Assembly (NCBI GenBank): GCA_028285085.1
Contig: JANQQI010000087.1
Span: forward strand, 62,001 to 126,000
Direction of reading: 5' to 3'
Origin: Saprospiraceae bacterium
GTDB taxonomy: Bacteria; Bacteroidota; Bacteroidia; Chitinophagales; Saprospiraceae
Length of the DNA: 64,000 nt
Shown: positions 39,147 through 49,327 of the stretch, piece by piece
Numbering within the stretch: position 1 is the stretch's first letter
Layout of the letters: every line of letters starts with the position of its first letter
Notes under the pieces: model-generated
Databases searched by the model: none
Told to the model about the DNA's origin: nothing
Seen by the model: the letters and a program-made list of their open reading frames with translations, nothing else
Translations under genes and position numbers: made by a program

Positions 39147-40064
39147 ATGTCAAGACCGACAAGGTTGAAAACCATAAGCGACCTACATCGATTTAACAAT
39201 ATAGCTTCGCCAGAACATCCTCTAGTTAGTTTAATAGATTATAGCAAAATAAATCCAACACCCGAAAATAATGAATTAAAATGGGTGCAGGAATTTTATT
39301 CGATTTCTATAAAACGGGACGTAGTCGGCAAGTATCGCTACGGTCAGGAGTCCTATGATTTTGATGAGGGGCTGATGACATTTTTTTCGCCCGAACAGGT
39401 TGTTACAGTACAATTGATAGAGGAAGATTTAAATAACAATCCGTCAGGATGGATTTTAGCCATTCATCCCGACTTTCTGTTTGGAACTGCGCTAGCAACA
39501 AGTATCAAAAAATATCCGTTTTTGAATTATTCTGTCAGGGAGGCCCTCTTTTTATCAGAAAAAGAAGAGACTATTATCAACGGCATTTTACAAAACATCA
39601 AGACGGAGTATCAGACTAACATTGACCAGTTCAGTCAACAAATAATCATCAGTCAGTTAGAGTTACTACTCAACTATTCAGAGCGGTTTTATCAGCGACA
39701 ATTCCTAACCCGAAAAAAATCCAATCACCAAATTTTAGATCGGCTGGAAGCGCATCTAGAAGATTATTTTACCGGTGATGATTTAATGGAAAAGGGGCTG
39801 CCCAAAGTTCAAAGCATAGCAGATAGTTTGAATCTTACACCCGATTATTTGAGCAACATGCTCAAGAGTTTGACAGGACAAACCACGCAGCAACATATTC
39901 ATCATAAATTAATCGAAAAAGCAAAAATAAAATTATCAACCACAGATTTATCGATAAGCGAGATTGCTTACGGATTAGGGTTTGAACATCCCCAATCTTT
40001 CAGTAAATTGTTCAAATCAAAAACGCAACAAACACCTATGGAATTTCGAATTTCATTCAATTGA
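39147..40064 (+). CDS. AraC-family transcriptional regulator
   Basis: C-terminal double HTH: VQSIADSLNLTPDYLSNMLKSLTGQTTQQHIHHKLIEKAKIKLSTTDLSISEIAYGLGFEHPQSFSKLFK. Confidence 0.92.
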   Translation: MSRPTRLKTISDLHRFNNIASPEHPLVSLIDYSKINPTPENNELKWVQEFYSISIKRDVVGKYRYGQESYDFDEGLMTFFSPEQVVTVQLIEEDLNNNPSGWILAIHPDFLFGTALATSIKKYPFLNYSVREALFLSEKEETIINGILQNIKTEYQTNIDQFSQQIIISQLELLLNYSERFYQRQFLTRKKSNHQILDRLEAHLEDYFTGDDLMEKGLPKVQSIADSLNLTPDYLSNMLKSLTGQTTQQHIHHKLIEKAKIKLSTTDLSISEIAYGLGFEHPQSFSKLFKSKTQQTPMEFRISFN

Positions 40065-40337
40065 AAAGGAATAATGTCCGCACAACAAAAGTGGCCGTTG
40101 ACAAACCAATGCCCAAAAACACATGAAAATCAGCTCAAAATTCCATATATCCATATAGGCAAGGCATTAAAAACACCCCACCCAAATGATTTCATCAGCT
40201 TACTCTCGACTCATTCATTCCGGCCAATAAATTTTACCGGATTTTGCAGTTGCATCTTGATTTATCCTTTATTTATCGGAAGACCAAACAGTACTACAGT
40301 CATACCGGTAGATCGGGACTTGATCCGGTCGTATTTT

Positions 40338-40640
40338 TTAAATGCGTGTTGATTGGATATCTAGAGAATATCTGTTCCGATCGTGCTTTAGAGCGTATCC
40401 TCCACTAAAAATTAAAGTGAGTACGCCAATACAAACTAGCCCCCATGGCCAACCAATGCCAACGTAAGATAATCTACCAGTTTTCCAAATAGGCCAGCAA
40501 ACGACCAAGGCAAATAAGAGCAACTGCATGATGACATTGTCAGTAAACAGTTCATTAAAGGATGGACTGCATAGTATAATGAAACTGCCAATGACAAAAA
40601 TGAAAAGTGGTTTGAAGTATTTCATATTCGAATATTGCAA
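40338..40640 (-). CDS. small hydrophobic protein of unknown function
   Basis: 100 aa ORF with about three predicted TM stretches; no recognisable family. Confidence 0.4.
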   Translation of the reverse strand: MQYSNMKYFKPLFIFVIGSFIILCSPSFNELFTDNVIMQLLLFALVVCWPIWKTGRLSYVGIGWPWGLVCIGVLTLIFSGGYALKHDRNRYSLDIQSTRI

Positions 40641-40827
40641 TGCCCGTTCTGAAGGTAGGTAGAAATTGTGGAATCATTGAAAGTTTATATAAAGAGACTA
40701 CCGAGAAATCCATCCGTGCATTTCAACCCTCTTATTTTGCATCTCACCTTTTTCCTCTTCTAATCATGCCCTATTTGGGACACATTTGTATCGTCAATTT
40801 TTACAAAAATAACATACACCTTAAATC

Positions 40828-43209
40828 ATGAAAAAAGTACTTTTATCTCTCTGCATCTGTCTAATGTCAATGGCCTCTTATGCTCAAAGTGGAACTATCA
40901 AGGGTACAATTACCGATCAACAATCAGAACTCCCGTTAATCGGAGCTACCGTGCAATTATTAAATGTAGAGGAAGCTAAAGGTACGCTTACCGATGTAGA
41001 TGGATATTTTATATTAGAAAATGTACCGTTAGGTCGCAATGTTGTACAGATTAGTTACCTCGGCTATGAAACGATGACTTTACCCAATGTAGAAGTGTCT
41101 TCTGGAAAAGATGTGGTACTCGATGTAGGGGTTCAGGAAGCAATCGAACAACTCAACGAAGTAGTAGTCACCGCCGAAACGATTAAAGATCAAGCCCAGA
41201 ATGAAATGGCATCTATCTCAGCACGTCAATTTTCGGTAGAAGAAGTGAATCGTTTTTCAGGGGGAAGAAGCGATGTAGCAAGATTAGCCTCAAATTTTGC
41301 GGGGGTTTCCGCACCCGATGATAGTAGAAATGATATTGTTATTCGTGGAAATTCACCAACCGGTGTTTTGTGGCGAATTGAAGGCATTCCGGTACCAAGC
41401 CCCAACCATTTTTCCACCTTTGGTACCAGTGGAAGCCCGGTAAGTGCTCTCAATCCTAATGTTCTGAGCAACTCCGATTTTTTAACCTCTGCCTTTCCTG
41501 CGGAGTACGGAAATGCCAATGCAGGTGTTTTTGATATCGCATTCCGAAATGGGAATAAAGATCGCTCCGAATTTACCGTCCAGTTAGGTGCCTTTAGTGG
41601 ACTAGAAGCAATGGCAGAAGGCCCTCTTGGAAAAAATGGCGGATCATACCTGGTTGCCGGTCGGTATTCATTCATCGGACTGGTCGGTGCCGGTTCCACC
41701 GCTGCCATTCCTGATTATCAGGATATTTCCTTCAAAGTAGATTTGGGAAGAACAAAAATAGGAAGATTTACTTTGTTTGGCATTGGTGGTCGTTCCAATA
41801 TCAACTTCTTAGGCACAGAGATTGAAGAAGATGATCTTTTCGCGGCAGAAGATGAGGATAGTTTTGTCAATGGAAGTTTCGGCATGGTTGGTTTAAAACA
41901 CAACATCATTATCGGAGACAAGACCTATTGGCGAACCGTCATTGGAGGTAGTTTTAGAGGAAACACTTTTGAACAAGATCGATATTTTGACCTGGGCACA
42001 GCATCAGAATCCAAACTACGGATTACGGAAGTAGATAATAGTGAAACCCGATTCACCTTTTCCTCTTTCATCAATTCAAAAATCAATGCAAAGCAAACGT
42101 TAAGAGCAGGTGTGCTGGTCGAAAACATGGGAACGGATGCTTTCCTTAGAGATAGAGAGGATGCGCCTGATCTCGATAATAATGGAGAGCCAGATTGGTT
42201 TACTGCTTATGATTTTAATGGAAGTTTTAGCCTTATCCAACCTTATGTACAAACTAAATATCGATTGTCCCAAAAGATACAATTGAATGCAGGATTACAC
42301 GGGCAATATTCGACACTCAACGAGCAATTTGTATTAGAACCCAGAGCATCCGTTGCATATTCGTTCAATAAAAAGAATAAGGTAACTTTAGGCTATGGCA
42401 TGCATAATCAAAATGCACCACTTCCGATGCTTTTCCTCAATGAAGACATTAATGGAGAACTCGTAAGAACCAACTCCGATCTTGATTTCATCCGCTCACA
42501 ACACTACGTACTTGGATATGATGTAAAGTTATCGAAGAACTGGAGACTTAAAACAGAATTATATTACCAAGACATCGACCGAGCACCAGTAGACCCTTTC
42601 GCTAGTAGCTACTCCGTTTTGACAGAAGGCGCCGACTTTGCCTTCTCAGATGACAAAATTTCCTTAGTAAATGAGGGCACTGGGTTTAACCGAGGAGTAG
42701 AAATTACGATTGAGAAATTTTACAGTAAAGGATACTATGCATTAGCTACAGCTTCGATCTTCGAGAGTAAATATACCGGTAGTGATGACGTCGAACGTAG
42801 TACACCCTTTGATAATGGTTATGTATTCAATGTACTGGCGGGGAAAGAATTTAAAATTGGTAAAGCGAAAAGAAATGCCATTGTCATCGATACTAAATTA
42901 ACGACCTCCGGCGGTCGTTGGTACACTCCAGTAGATTTAGAGGCGTCCAGAGCTGCAGGATTCGAAGTGCTAGAAGAAGAATTAGCATTTAGTGAACAAT
43001 ATGATAGTTACTTCCGATGGGACATAAAATTAGGGCTAAAACTAAATAGTGGTAAGCGAAAAGTATTCCACCAATTCTTTTTAGATTTTCAAAATGTGAC
43101 GAATCGAAAAAATGTGTTTGCCCGCCAATACAATCGCTTAACCAATAACATTGACCAAGTCGATCAAATTGGATTTTTCCCGGACTTTTTATACCGATTC
43201 CAGTTTTAA
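40828..43209 (+). CDS. TonB-dependent receptor with CarboxypepD_reg-like domain
   Basis: 793 aa; signal peptide; GTIKGTITDQQSELPLIGATVQLLNVEEAKGTLTDVDGYFILENVPLG; beta-barrel-like C-terminus ending in F. Confidence 0.9.
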   Translation: MKKVLLSLCICLMSMASYAQSGTIKGTITDQQSELPLIGATVQLLNVEEAKGTLTDVDGYFILENVPLGRNVVQISYLGYETMTLPNVEVSSGKDVVLDVGVQEAIEQLNEVVVTAETIKDQAQNEMASISARQFSVEEVNRFSGGRSDVARLASNFAGVSAPDDSRNDIVIRGNSPTGVLWRIEGIPVPSPNHFSTFGTSGSPVSALNPNVLSNSDFLTSAFPAEYGNANAGVFDIAFRNGNKDRSEFTVQLGAFSGLEAMAEGPLGKNGGSYLVAGRYSFIGLVGAGSTAAIPDYQDISFKVDLGRTKIGRFTLFGIGGRSNINFLGTEIEEDDLFAAEDEDSFVNGSFGMVGLKHNIIIGDKTYWRTVIGGSFRGNTFEQDRYFDLGTASESKLRITEVDNSETRFTFSSFINSKINAKQTLRAGVLVENMGTDAFLRDREDAPDLDNNGEPDWFTAYDFNGSFSLIQPYVQTKYRLSQKIQLNAGLHGQYSTLNEQFVLEPRASVAYSFNKKNKVTLGYGMHNQNAPLPMLFLNEDINGELVRTNSDLDFIRSQHYVLGYDVKLSKNWRLKTELYYQDIDRAPVDPFASSYSVLTEGADFAFSDDKISLVNEGTGFNRGVEITIEKFYSKGYYALATASIFESKYTGSDDVERSTPFDNGYVFNVLAGKEFKIGKAKRNAIVIDTKLTTSGGRWYTPVDLEASRAAGFEVLEEELAFSEQYDSYFRWDIKLGLKLNSGKRKVFHQFFLDFQNVTNRKNVFARQYNRLTNNIDQVDQIGFFPDFLYRFQF

Positions 43210-43334
43210 ATCTTTAGCACATTCCCTTAGAGCTAGTAAATAATGAGCAGCATAGAAAATAGGGCTATCCAACTAATTTGATTTTCCTAAAGCGCTGGGC
43301 AAGCAATTCGTAAAATGTTAAAAGCCGCTATCCT

Positions 43335-44474
43335 ATGCTGTTCATTACCGAAAAATTACTTTATATTTATCGACATCTAAAGATTGAATTCAGAACCATT
43401 AATCAATGGCGAAAGTTATGGAATCAAGATATGCTTAAACCTAATTTACAATTTCTTGCGTTTGATGATCGCTGGCTTTTATTGATTGGAATTCCAACTA
43501 TTGCTCTGCTAATTCCTTTTATCTTTTTTGGAGTAGATGTAGCGACCTATTTAAAAAACATCCATCAAGAATTTTTTGAATCCTTAATATACTCCACCGT
43601 TTTTTGGGGATTCAATCGGTACTTGATGATTTCGCTAAGAAAAAGGTATAATGCATTTAGTCAGACTTTAAAACGATTTACCATTCAATCCATCATAATC
43701 GTACTGGCTGTACCCATCTTATCTTTTTCCGTCACTATGGTTTTGCAGGTCGTATTCAAGCAGTTAGGCACCAAAGATTTATTTGAACCTACACTTTTTC
43801 AGGGATTGAGCTCAACGTACATCCTTTCCTTTGCAGTAATAATGCTGTATGATACCATTTATTTTTTTAAAAAATACAAAGAAGCTATTGTGGAAAAGGA
43901 ACAAATTCAGCTAGCACATATTCAGGGTCAGTTGGAAAACTTACGTAATCAGATCAACCCACATTTTTTATTTAATAGTTTGAATACGTTGATGAATCTC
44001 ATCCCAAACAATCCTGATAGGGCTATGAATTACTTAGACAAACTTTCCAAATTTTACCGATACACCGTAAGCAATCAAGAGCAACAGTTAGTTCCCATAA
44101 AAACGGAATTGGAAAATGTAAAAATCTACACTGATTTATTAAAAGAAAGATTCCACGATGGTATTCAAATTATGCTACCAGAAAATGGTCAAACGGAGAT
44201 GCATATTTTACCATTATGCCTACAGTTATTAATCGAAAATGCCGTAAAACATAATATCGTTTCCAAGAAAAAGCCCTTACAAATCAAACTAAAAAAAGAG
44301 GCGAATTATATCTGGATAGAAAATAATATTCAAAAAAGAATCCATCAGGTAAAATCAACAGGTATGGGGCTTAAAAATATTCGAGAGAGAATTGCTTTTT
44401 TTTCAGACCAACCACTTTTAGTCGAAGAAGATAAAAATTCCTTTAAAGTCGGAGTTCCGCTCATCAGCAAATAA
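43335..44474 (+). CDS. LytS-type sensor histidine kinase
   Basis: NQINPHFLFNSLNTLMNLIPNNPDRAMNYLDKLSKFYRY; LCLQLLIENAVKHNIV; GMGLKNIRERIAFF. Confidence 0.92.
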   Translation: MLFITEKLLYIYRHLKIEFRTINQWRKLWNQDMLKPNLQFLAFDDRWLLLIGIPTIALLIPFIFFGVDVATYLKNIHQEFFESLIYSTVFWGFNRYLMISLRKRYNAFSQTLKRFTIQSIIIVLAVPILSFSVTMVLQVVFKQLGTKDLFEPTLFQGLSSTYILSFAVIMLYDTIYFFKKYKEAIVEKEQIQLAHIQGQLENLRNQINPHFLFNSLNTLMNLIPNNPDRAMNYLDKLSKFYRYTVSNQEQQLVPIKTELENVKIYTDLLKERFHDGIQIMLPENGQTEMHILPLCLQLLIENAVKHNIVSKKKPLQIKLKKEANYIWIENNIQKRIHQVKSTGMGLKNIRERIAFFSDQPLLVEEDKNSFKVGVPLISK

Positions 44475-44484
44475 AATAATTCCT

Positions 44485-45243
44485 ATGAATATTCTTATTA
44501 TAGAAGACGAGATCAATGCATTTGAATACCTGCAAAGTATTATTCTAAAGGCCAAACCTGAAGTCACAGTATTGGCCCATTTAGAAAGCGTAGAAGATTC
44601 GGTAAACTGGTTGACACAAAATAATGCTCCGGATTTGATTTTTTTAGATATTGAACTATCCGACGGATCGAGTTTTGAAATTTTTCAACACGTGAAAGTA
44701 GACGCTCCCATTATTTTCACTACGGCTTATGATCAGTATGCGATCGAAGCGTTCAAAGTCAATAGCATTGACTACCTACTCAAGCCAATTCATATAAACG
44801 ACCTCACCAAAGCCATCAAAAAGTTTGAGTATTTTCGGCCGCAAGATAATCCAGAACTGACTCAACAATTCAATTCATTCTTCAACAATATTAACCAATC
44901 AAAAAAACAGCGCTGCTTAGTCAAACGAGGTAATCATTTCGAGTTTATCAGCATTTCAGATGTTGCTTATGTGAATTCTGATGACGGCATGACCTTCCTT
45001 CACACCTTTGATGGACAGCGTCATATTTACGCCAATACCGTAGAGGGACTGATGAGTAACCTGGATACCAAACAATTTTTTCAAATCAATAGAGGGCAAA
45101 TTGTAAATATAGGTGCAATCAAAAAAATGCATCCCTATTTTAATTCCCGCATGAAGTTAGAACTGTCCAACGCTCCGGCTAAAATTGAGTTTTTGGTCAG
45201 TCGTTCAAAGCTTGCTGCTTTTCGGGTTTGGGTGGATAGTTAG
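44485..45243 (+). CDS. LytTR-family response regulator
   Basis: Receiver NILIIEDEINAFEYLQ...DLIFLDIELSDGSSFE...YLLKPI, LytTR domain FISISDVAYVNSDDGMTFLHTFDGQRH. Confidence 0.93.
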   Translation: MNILIIEDEINAFEYLQSIILKAKPEVTVLAHLESVEDSVNWLTQNNAPDLIFLDIELSDGSSFEIFQHVKVDAPIIFTTAYDQYAIEAFKVNSIDYLLKPIHINDLTKAIKKFEYFRPQDNPELTQQFNSFFNNINQSKKQRCLVKRGNHFEFISISDVAYVNSDDGMTFLHTFDGQRHIYANTVEGLMSNLDTKQFFQINRGQIVNIGAIKKMHPYFNSRMKLELSNAPAKIEFLVSRSKLAAFRVWVDS

Positions 45244-45320
45244 GGCGTGCTTGGAAATTATTAATTGGCCTGCAAACCACACACGAACACGTTGTACGTC
45301 ATTGTACCCCCCCAACCCGC

Positions 45321-45381
45321 AAATGGCACATTTGATTTTGCCTACACACCAGCCAACCCCAAAAAATCAAAAGAGCCATTT
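45321..45381. repeat. imperfect inverted repeat / stem-loop element
   Basis: Left arm AAATGGCACATTTGATTTT (45321-45339), right arm AAAAATCAAAAGAGCCATTT (45362-45381), pyrimidine-rich loop CCTACACACCAGCCAACCCC; just downstream of the LytTR gene. Confidence 0.75.
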
Positions 45382-45622
45382 TTACCATCGTTTGATTGGC
45401 AGTTAGAAAAATTATGATTACATTTCACGCGTCTTAGACATTATTACCGGAATTACGGTACCACACCTTCTACAGCGATAATCGCCTTGTCTTTTGGAAT
45501 ACTCTTTTTCATTTTGAAATGAAGCTTGTAGCCATTAATACTGGCTCATGCAATTTGGGATACATTTAGAGGTATATCACCTTTATATAAGCGGCCTGTG
45601 AAATTAAATCTAAATTTTCACT

Positions 45623-47173
45623 ATGCGATGTTTATCCTCTTTGATTCTCTTTTTGATCGTTTTACTTACTTCCAATTCTCTCCAGGCTCAGGACACAAGA
45701 ATCACTACACTTGAAAAGGTAGCCCAAGAAATGGTGGATTCCTTGTCCTTCAAGGGAGTCATCATGGTGTCAAAAGAAGGGGAAGAGTTATTGACCCTTA
45801 CCAGTGGTATGGCAAGCCATGAATTTAATGTGCCCCATGATTTAGAGACAAAATTCAAAATTGCTTCTATTACCAAGATGATGACTTCTTATGCCATTTT
45901 CATATTGAAATCGCAGCAGAAGTTAAACCTTGACCAACCAATTTCGAGCTTCTTTCCTGAAATAAAAGAAGATCTTATATCTCAGATAACAGTCAGGCAT
46001 TTGCTTAAGCATCGGAGCGGGTTGTTAAGAGATTTCACGGTGCTCTCTGAAGAGGTAGCTTATGGCCTGAATTCGCCGGAAGACCTTCTCGCCCTTTTGA
46101 ATAATACGGAATTGGCTTTTGAGCCTGGTAGCTCTGCCGCTTACTCTAATGTTGGTTACACACTATTGGGCATCATCATTTCAAGAATAATGAAACAGCC
46201 CTATGGAGAAGCAATGCAGACGCTATTGTTTGATCCACTTGATATGCATTCCACGGGCCACAGAGTTTTTGACCATATTATTGAAAACAGTGCAGTCGGT
46301 TACGATCGTTTGTATGATGAACTAGTGAGAGCAGATCCTGGTTACTCATCTCATACCTTGGGAGCTGGTTCCATTTACAGTAATGCGCCCGATTTACTGA
46401 AGTTTTCACAAGAAATTCAAAAAGGAACGCTGTTGTCAAAGGAGGATTTAGATCTATATTTAAAAGATAACGGCAATTACCAAACCGAAGGAGGATGGGT
46501 CACCTGGGCATATGGCAAACAAAGTCCGAATCCTAAACAAGTCATCATGCATGGAGGAAGTACGCCCGGCTACCGTTCTGTCATTGCGATTTTTTTAAAT
46601 GATGGTATTACGGTCATTGCATTGACCAATGAAACGCCCATGCATATTCCTCTTTATTATAATAACTTGGGAAATGCTGCACTTGGAGATGAGGACGTGA
46701 CAGTATTACAACCCCAGCTTGAAAAACTAATGCCTTTAATTCTAGAGAATAAGTTTGATGTGGCTGAAAAATTGTATCGACAAAATTTAGAGCGCGTAAA
46801 AGGCATAGAAAAGATTAAGGCTAGTGAAATAAATTCTTACGCGTATAGTTTTTTAGAACATCGGCGTAACAAAGTAGCCATAAAATTATTCCGATTTGCC
46901 ATTCAGCTATTTCCCAATAATGCAAATGCCTATGATAGTTTAGGAGAAGCCCTATTCAAAGATGGTCAAACTCAAGAGGCTGCAGCAATGTATAAAAGGT
47001 CTTTACAGTTAAACCCGGAGAATCAGGGTGCTAAAGAATTTCTTAAAAAATTAGAGGTTCCCGCTCCCTTACCAACCGAAACCACTCAAATTCCCTTTCC
47101 CTTACAAATTGGCATCGCTCTAATTTTGCTTAGTTTAACTCTATTATACTTTCAATTAAAGAGAAAAAACTAG
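45623..47173 (+). CDS. serine hydrolase (beta-lactamase/class C family) with C-terminal TPR and TM
   Basis: SITKMM (SxxK), YSNVGYTLLG (YxN), MHGGSTPGYRS (HGG); TPR-like NANAYDSLGEALFKDGQTQEAAAMYKRSLQLNPEN. Confidence 0.9.
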   Translation: MRCLSSLILFLIVLLTSNSLQAQDTRITTLEKVAQEMVDSLSFKGVIMVSKEGEELLTLTSGMASHEFNVPHDLETKFKIASITKMMTSYAIFILKSQQKLNLDQPISSFFPEIKEDLISQITVRHLLKHRSGLLRDFTVLSEEVAYGLNSPEDLLALLNNTELAFEPGSSAAYSNVGYTLLGIIISRIMKQPYGEAMQTLLFDPLDMHSTGHRVFDHIIENSAVGYDRLYDELVRADPGYSSHTLGAGSIYSNAPDLLKFSQEIQKGTLLSKEDLDLYLKDNGNYQTEGGWVTWAYGKQSPNPKQVIMHGGSTPGYRSVIAIFLNDGITVIALTNETPMHIPLYYNNLGNAALGDEDVTVLQPQLEKLMPLILENKFDVAEKLYRQNLERVKGIEKIKASEINSYAYSFLEHRRNKVAIKLFRFAIQLFPNNANAYDSLGEALFKDGQTQEAAAMYKRSLQLNPENQGAKEFLKKLEVPAPLPTETTQIPFPLQIGIALILLSLTLLYFQLKRKN

Positions 47174-47601
47174 TTTAAAACAAGTGAATTTAGAATTATT
47201 TCGTGGAGGCTTTTATTTAGTATTTGGTCACTAATCTTCGTGTTGTTCCTTTTTGGAATCATTCTAATTTTTAAAAGCTAAAAAGTATTGATCAAGGAAA
47301 AATAGTTTGTAGTATTGAAAATGACAATCAACAAATCGAATTTGAGTTATTGTCTTTCTGGAAAATTGAAAAAGGAAGGATTATCGCTGAAATAACTGGC
47401 GAACAATAATAGAACGTGCTGCAGCAATGGTAGCCGTTGATAAGCTAAACGGGTTGAGTGGTTAAGCCGCCAAACTATATTTAGTATTAGAAATTCTATT
47501 GCCGTTGAGGTAGTTCCAATATTGCTTGAAGGTCATAGCCCCATTTTTTTAGAAGCATTGTCGATTTGTTCACAAAGCTAATTTAAACAGGTTCTAAAAC
47601 T

Positions 47602-47627
47602 CGTGACGCGATTATAATCGCGCCACG
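47602..47627. terminator. hairpin, probable terminator of the VWA gene
   Basis: CGTGaCGCGATTATAATCGCGcCACG (16-bp perfect palindromic core), 10 bp beyond the stop of the minus-strand gene ending at 47637. Confidence 0.6.
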
Positions 47628-47636
47628 AATACTTGT

Positions 47637-49031
47637 TTATTCTTTAGCTAAAAGCCCCTGCAAGCTACCCATATAATTTTCCAAAATATTCAGCATCCTC
47701 AAAAAGTCTACATCCGTCGGATTAGGATATTTCTTCTTCAACGTATCAATAGCCAAACTCAAATGGCCTTTGGCGGCAAACGGCTGATTTTTTTGATAAA
47801 ATTCAGACATAATTTTTAAGTCCTGTGCCATTTGGGCGATTCGATAATTTTTCTCAACCCCTTGGTGTTTCAGCATATTATGAGTCGTCCAAGAGTTATC
47901 AATACTCAGTTGCGTTTTTAAATTCTGGGTTACTATTTTATTCTTTTGGACATCAAAATATTTTAAAGTAGTTTTTACTTTTGTCCCTTTTTCTTTGCCG
48001 CTTTTAACGCTGAATTTGGTCAAAATCACTTGAGTTAATCCTGCATTGATATTATTTAAATTCAATCGAATAGTATTTCCATCAATCGTAGGTTGGTAAC
48101 CATAGAACTCTACTATTTCCAGGTTTTCACCAAATTCAATTTCTAGAACCGGATCTTTGGCTGCAGGATACAGTAGAGCTTCCACTTCATGAACAAAGAT
48201 CTTTTTGATATCATTTGGATCATTGATAAAGTGAATTTGATTTTTGCCATGTTGTGTCAATTGTCTGGATAGTTCATAATTAAAATCAACTCCCACACCA
48301 ACCATGGCAAAATCGATAGAATTTTCGGCAGAGTACCCCTGACTATTTTGAATCATTTTTTCAGGATCAATTACTCCCGTGTTGGCAATAGCATCAGTTA
48401 AAACGATTACCCGACTAGAGATATTAGATCGGTCATTTTTTAAAGCTTCTTGAAAGCCAAGCATGATACCATCGTGAAGATTGGTTGAACCTCCCAATTG
48501 AATACTGGAAATAGCTGCTTGAATAGCATCTAAATCTTTTACCTTTTGAGCGGGAAGCACTACTCTTGCTACATGATCAAACTCTACTATGGAAATAAAA
48601 TCTTTTGATCTTAGGTGCTTTACTAACTCCGCCATTGCTTCTTTAGTTTTGACCAACCTTCCTTCAGCGGCCATGGAACCACTTTTATCAATAACCAGCG
48701 CGATATTGATTGGAGGAGAATTGAGATAAGCTTCTTTCTTTCCCGTTGCCAAGCCGATTTGCAATACAGCCTCATTGCTGCTTGGAGAAACCATTTTATT
48801 GCCCCATCGGATATCCACTCCTACCGCTAAATCGCCCTCCGGCAATGGCAAATCATGAGTATGATAATTGAAATATTCTTCTACAATAATCTCATCTGGT
48901 TGAGGAATGATCATTTGTGCAGATTTCTGCTTACTCATCCCCATAGAGGCCGAGGAGTAGCCGCGCTGTGCCCAAATAAAAAGAGGAAGGTTCACCAAAA
49001 TGGTCACTAATAAAAACTTGCAATTTTTCAT
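47637..49031 (-). CDS. von Willebrand factor type A domain protein
   Basis: 464 aa; MIDAS motif NIALVIDKSGSMAAEGRL, SSIQLGGSTNLHDGIMLG; signal peptide. Confidence 0.88.
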   Translation of the reverse strand: MKNCKFLLVTILVNLPLFIWAQRGYSSASMGMSKQKSAQMIIPQPDEIIVEEYFNYHTHDLPLPEGDLAVGVDIRWGNKMVSPSSNEAVLQIGLATGKKEAYLNSPPINIALVIDKSGSMAAEGRLVKTKEAMAELVKHLRSKDFISIVEFDHVARVVLPAQKVKDLDAIQAAISSIQLGGSTNLHDGIMLGFQEALKNDRSNISSRVIVLTDAIANTGVIDPEKMIQNSQGYSAENSIDFAMVGVGVDFNYELSRQLTQHGKNQIHFINDPNDIKKIFVHEVEALLYPAAKDPVLEIEFGENLEIVEFYGYQPTIDGNTIRLNLNNINAGLTQVILTKFSVKSGKEKGTKVKTTLKYFDVQKNKIVTQNLKTQLSIDNSWTTHNMLKHQGVEKNYRIAQMAQDLKIMSEFYQKNQPFAAKGHLSLAIDTLKKKYPNPTDVDFLRMLNILENYMGSLQGLLAKE

Positions 49032-49327
49032 CTTTGGAAGTTTATAAGTCCTAACTACTTATGGATGTAGAACTATTTAGTTAGTAAAAATAATTTTGAA
49101 ATAAAGCTACGGGAGGAGGTAGGAAGGAATCAAAAAAACTATTGGCAAAGCTCTTGTAAAGTACCTTACAAAGGTTTACAAGACTTTACAGAACTTAATC
49201 CGATCAACGACCCCACACTTCAATACACTGATTATCAATCCCTTGCATCACAAAATCAGCTTATCTTTGAGTTTCTTGAGCTTAACAGGAGAAAAAACTC
49301 TGAAGGAAAATATTTAACTTCGTTTTC

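Noticed and set aside
41226-41708. 160-aa minus-strand ORF antisense to the TonB receptor
   Set aside because: Antisense shadow; the plus strand encodes a clear TonB-dependent receptor.
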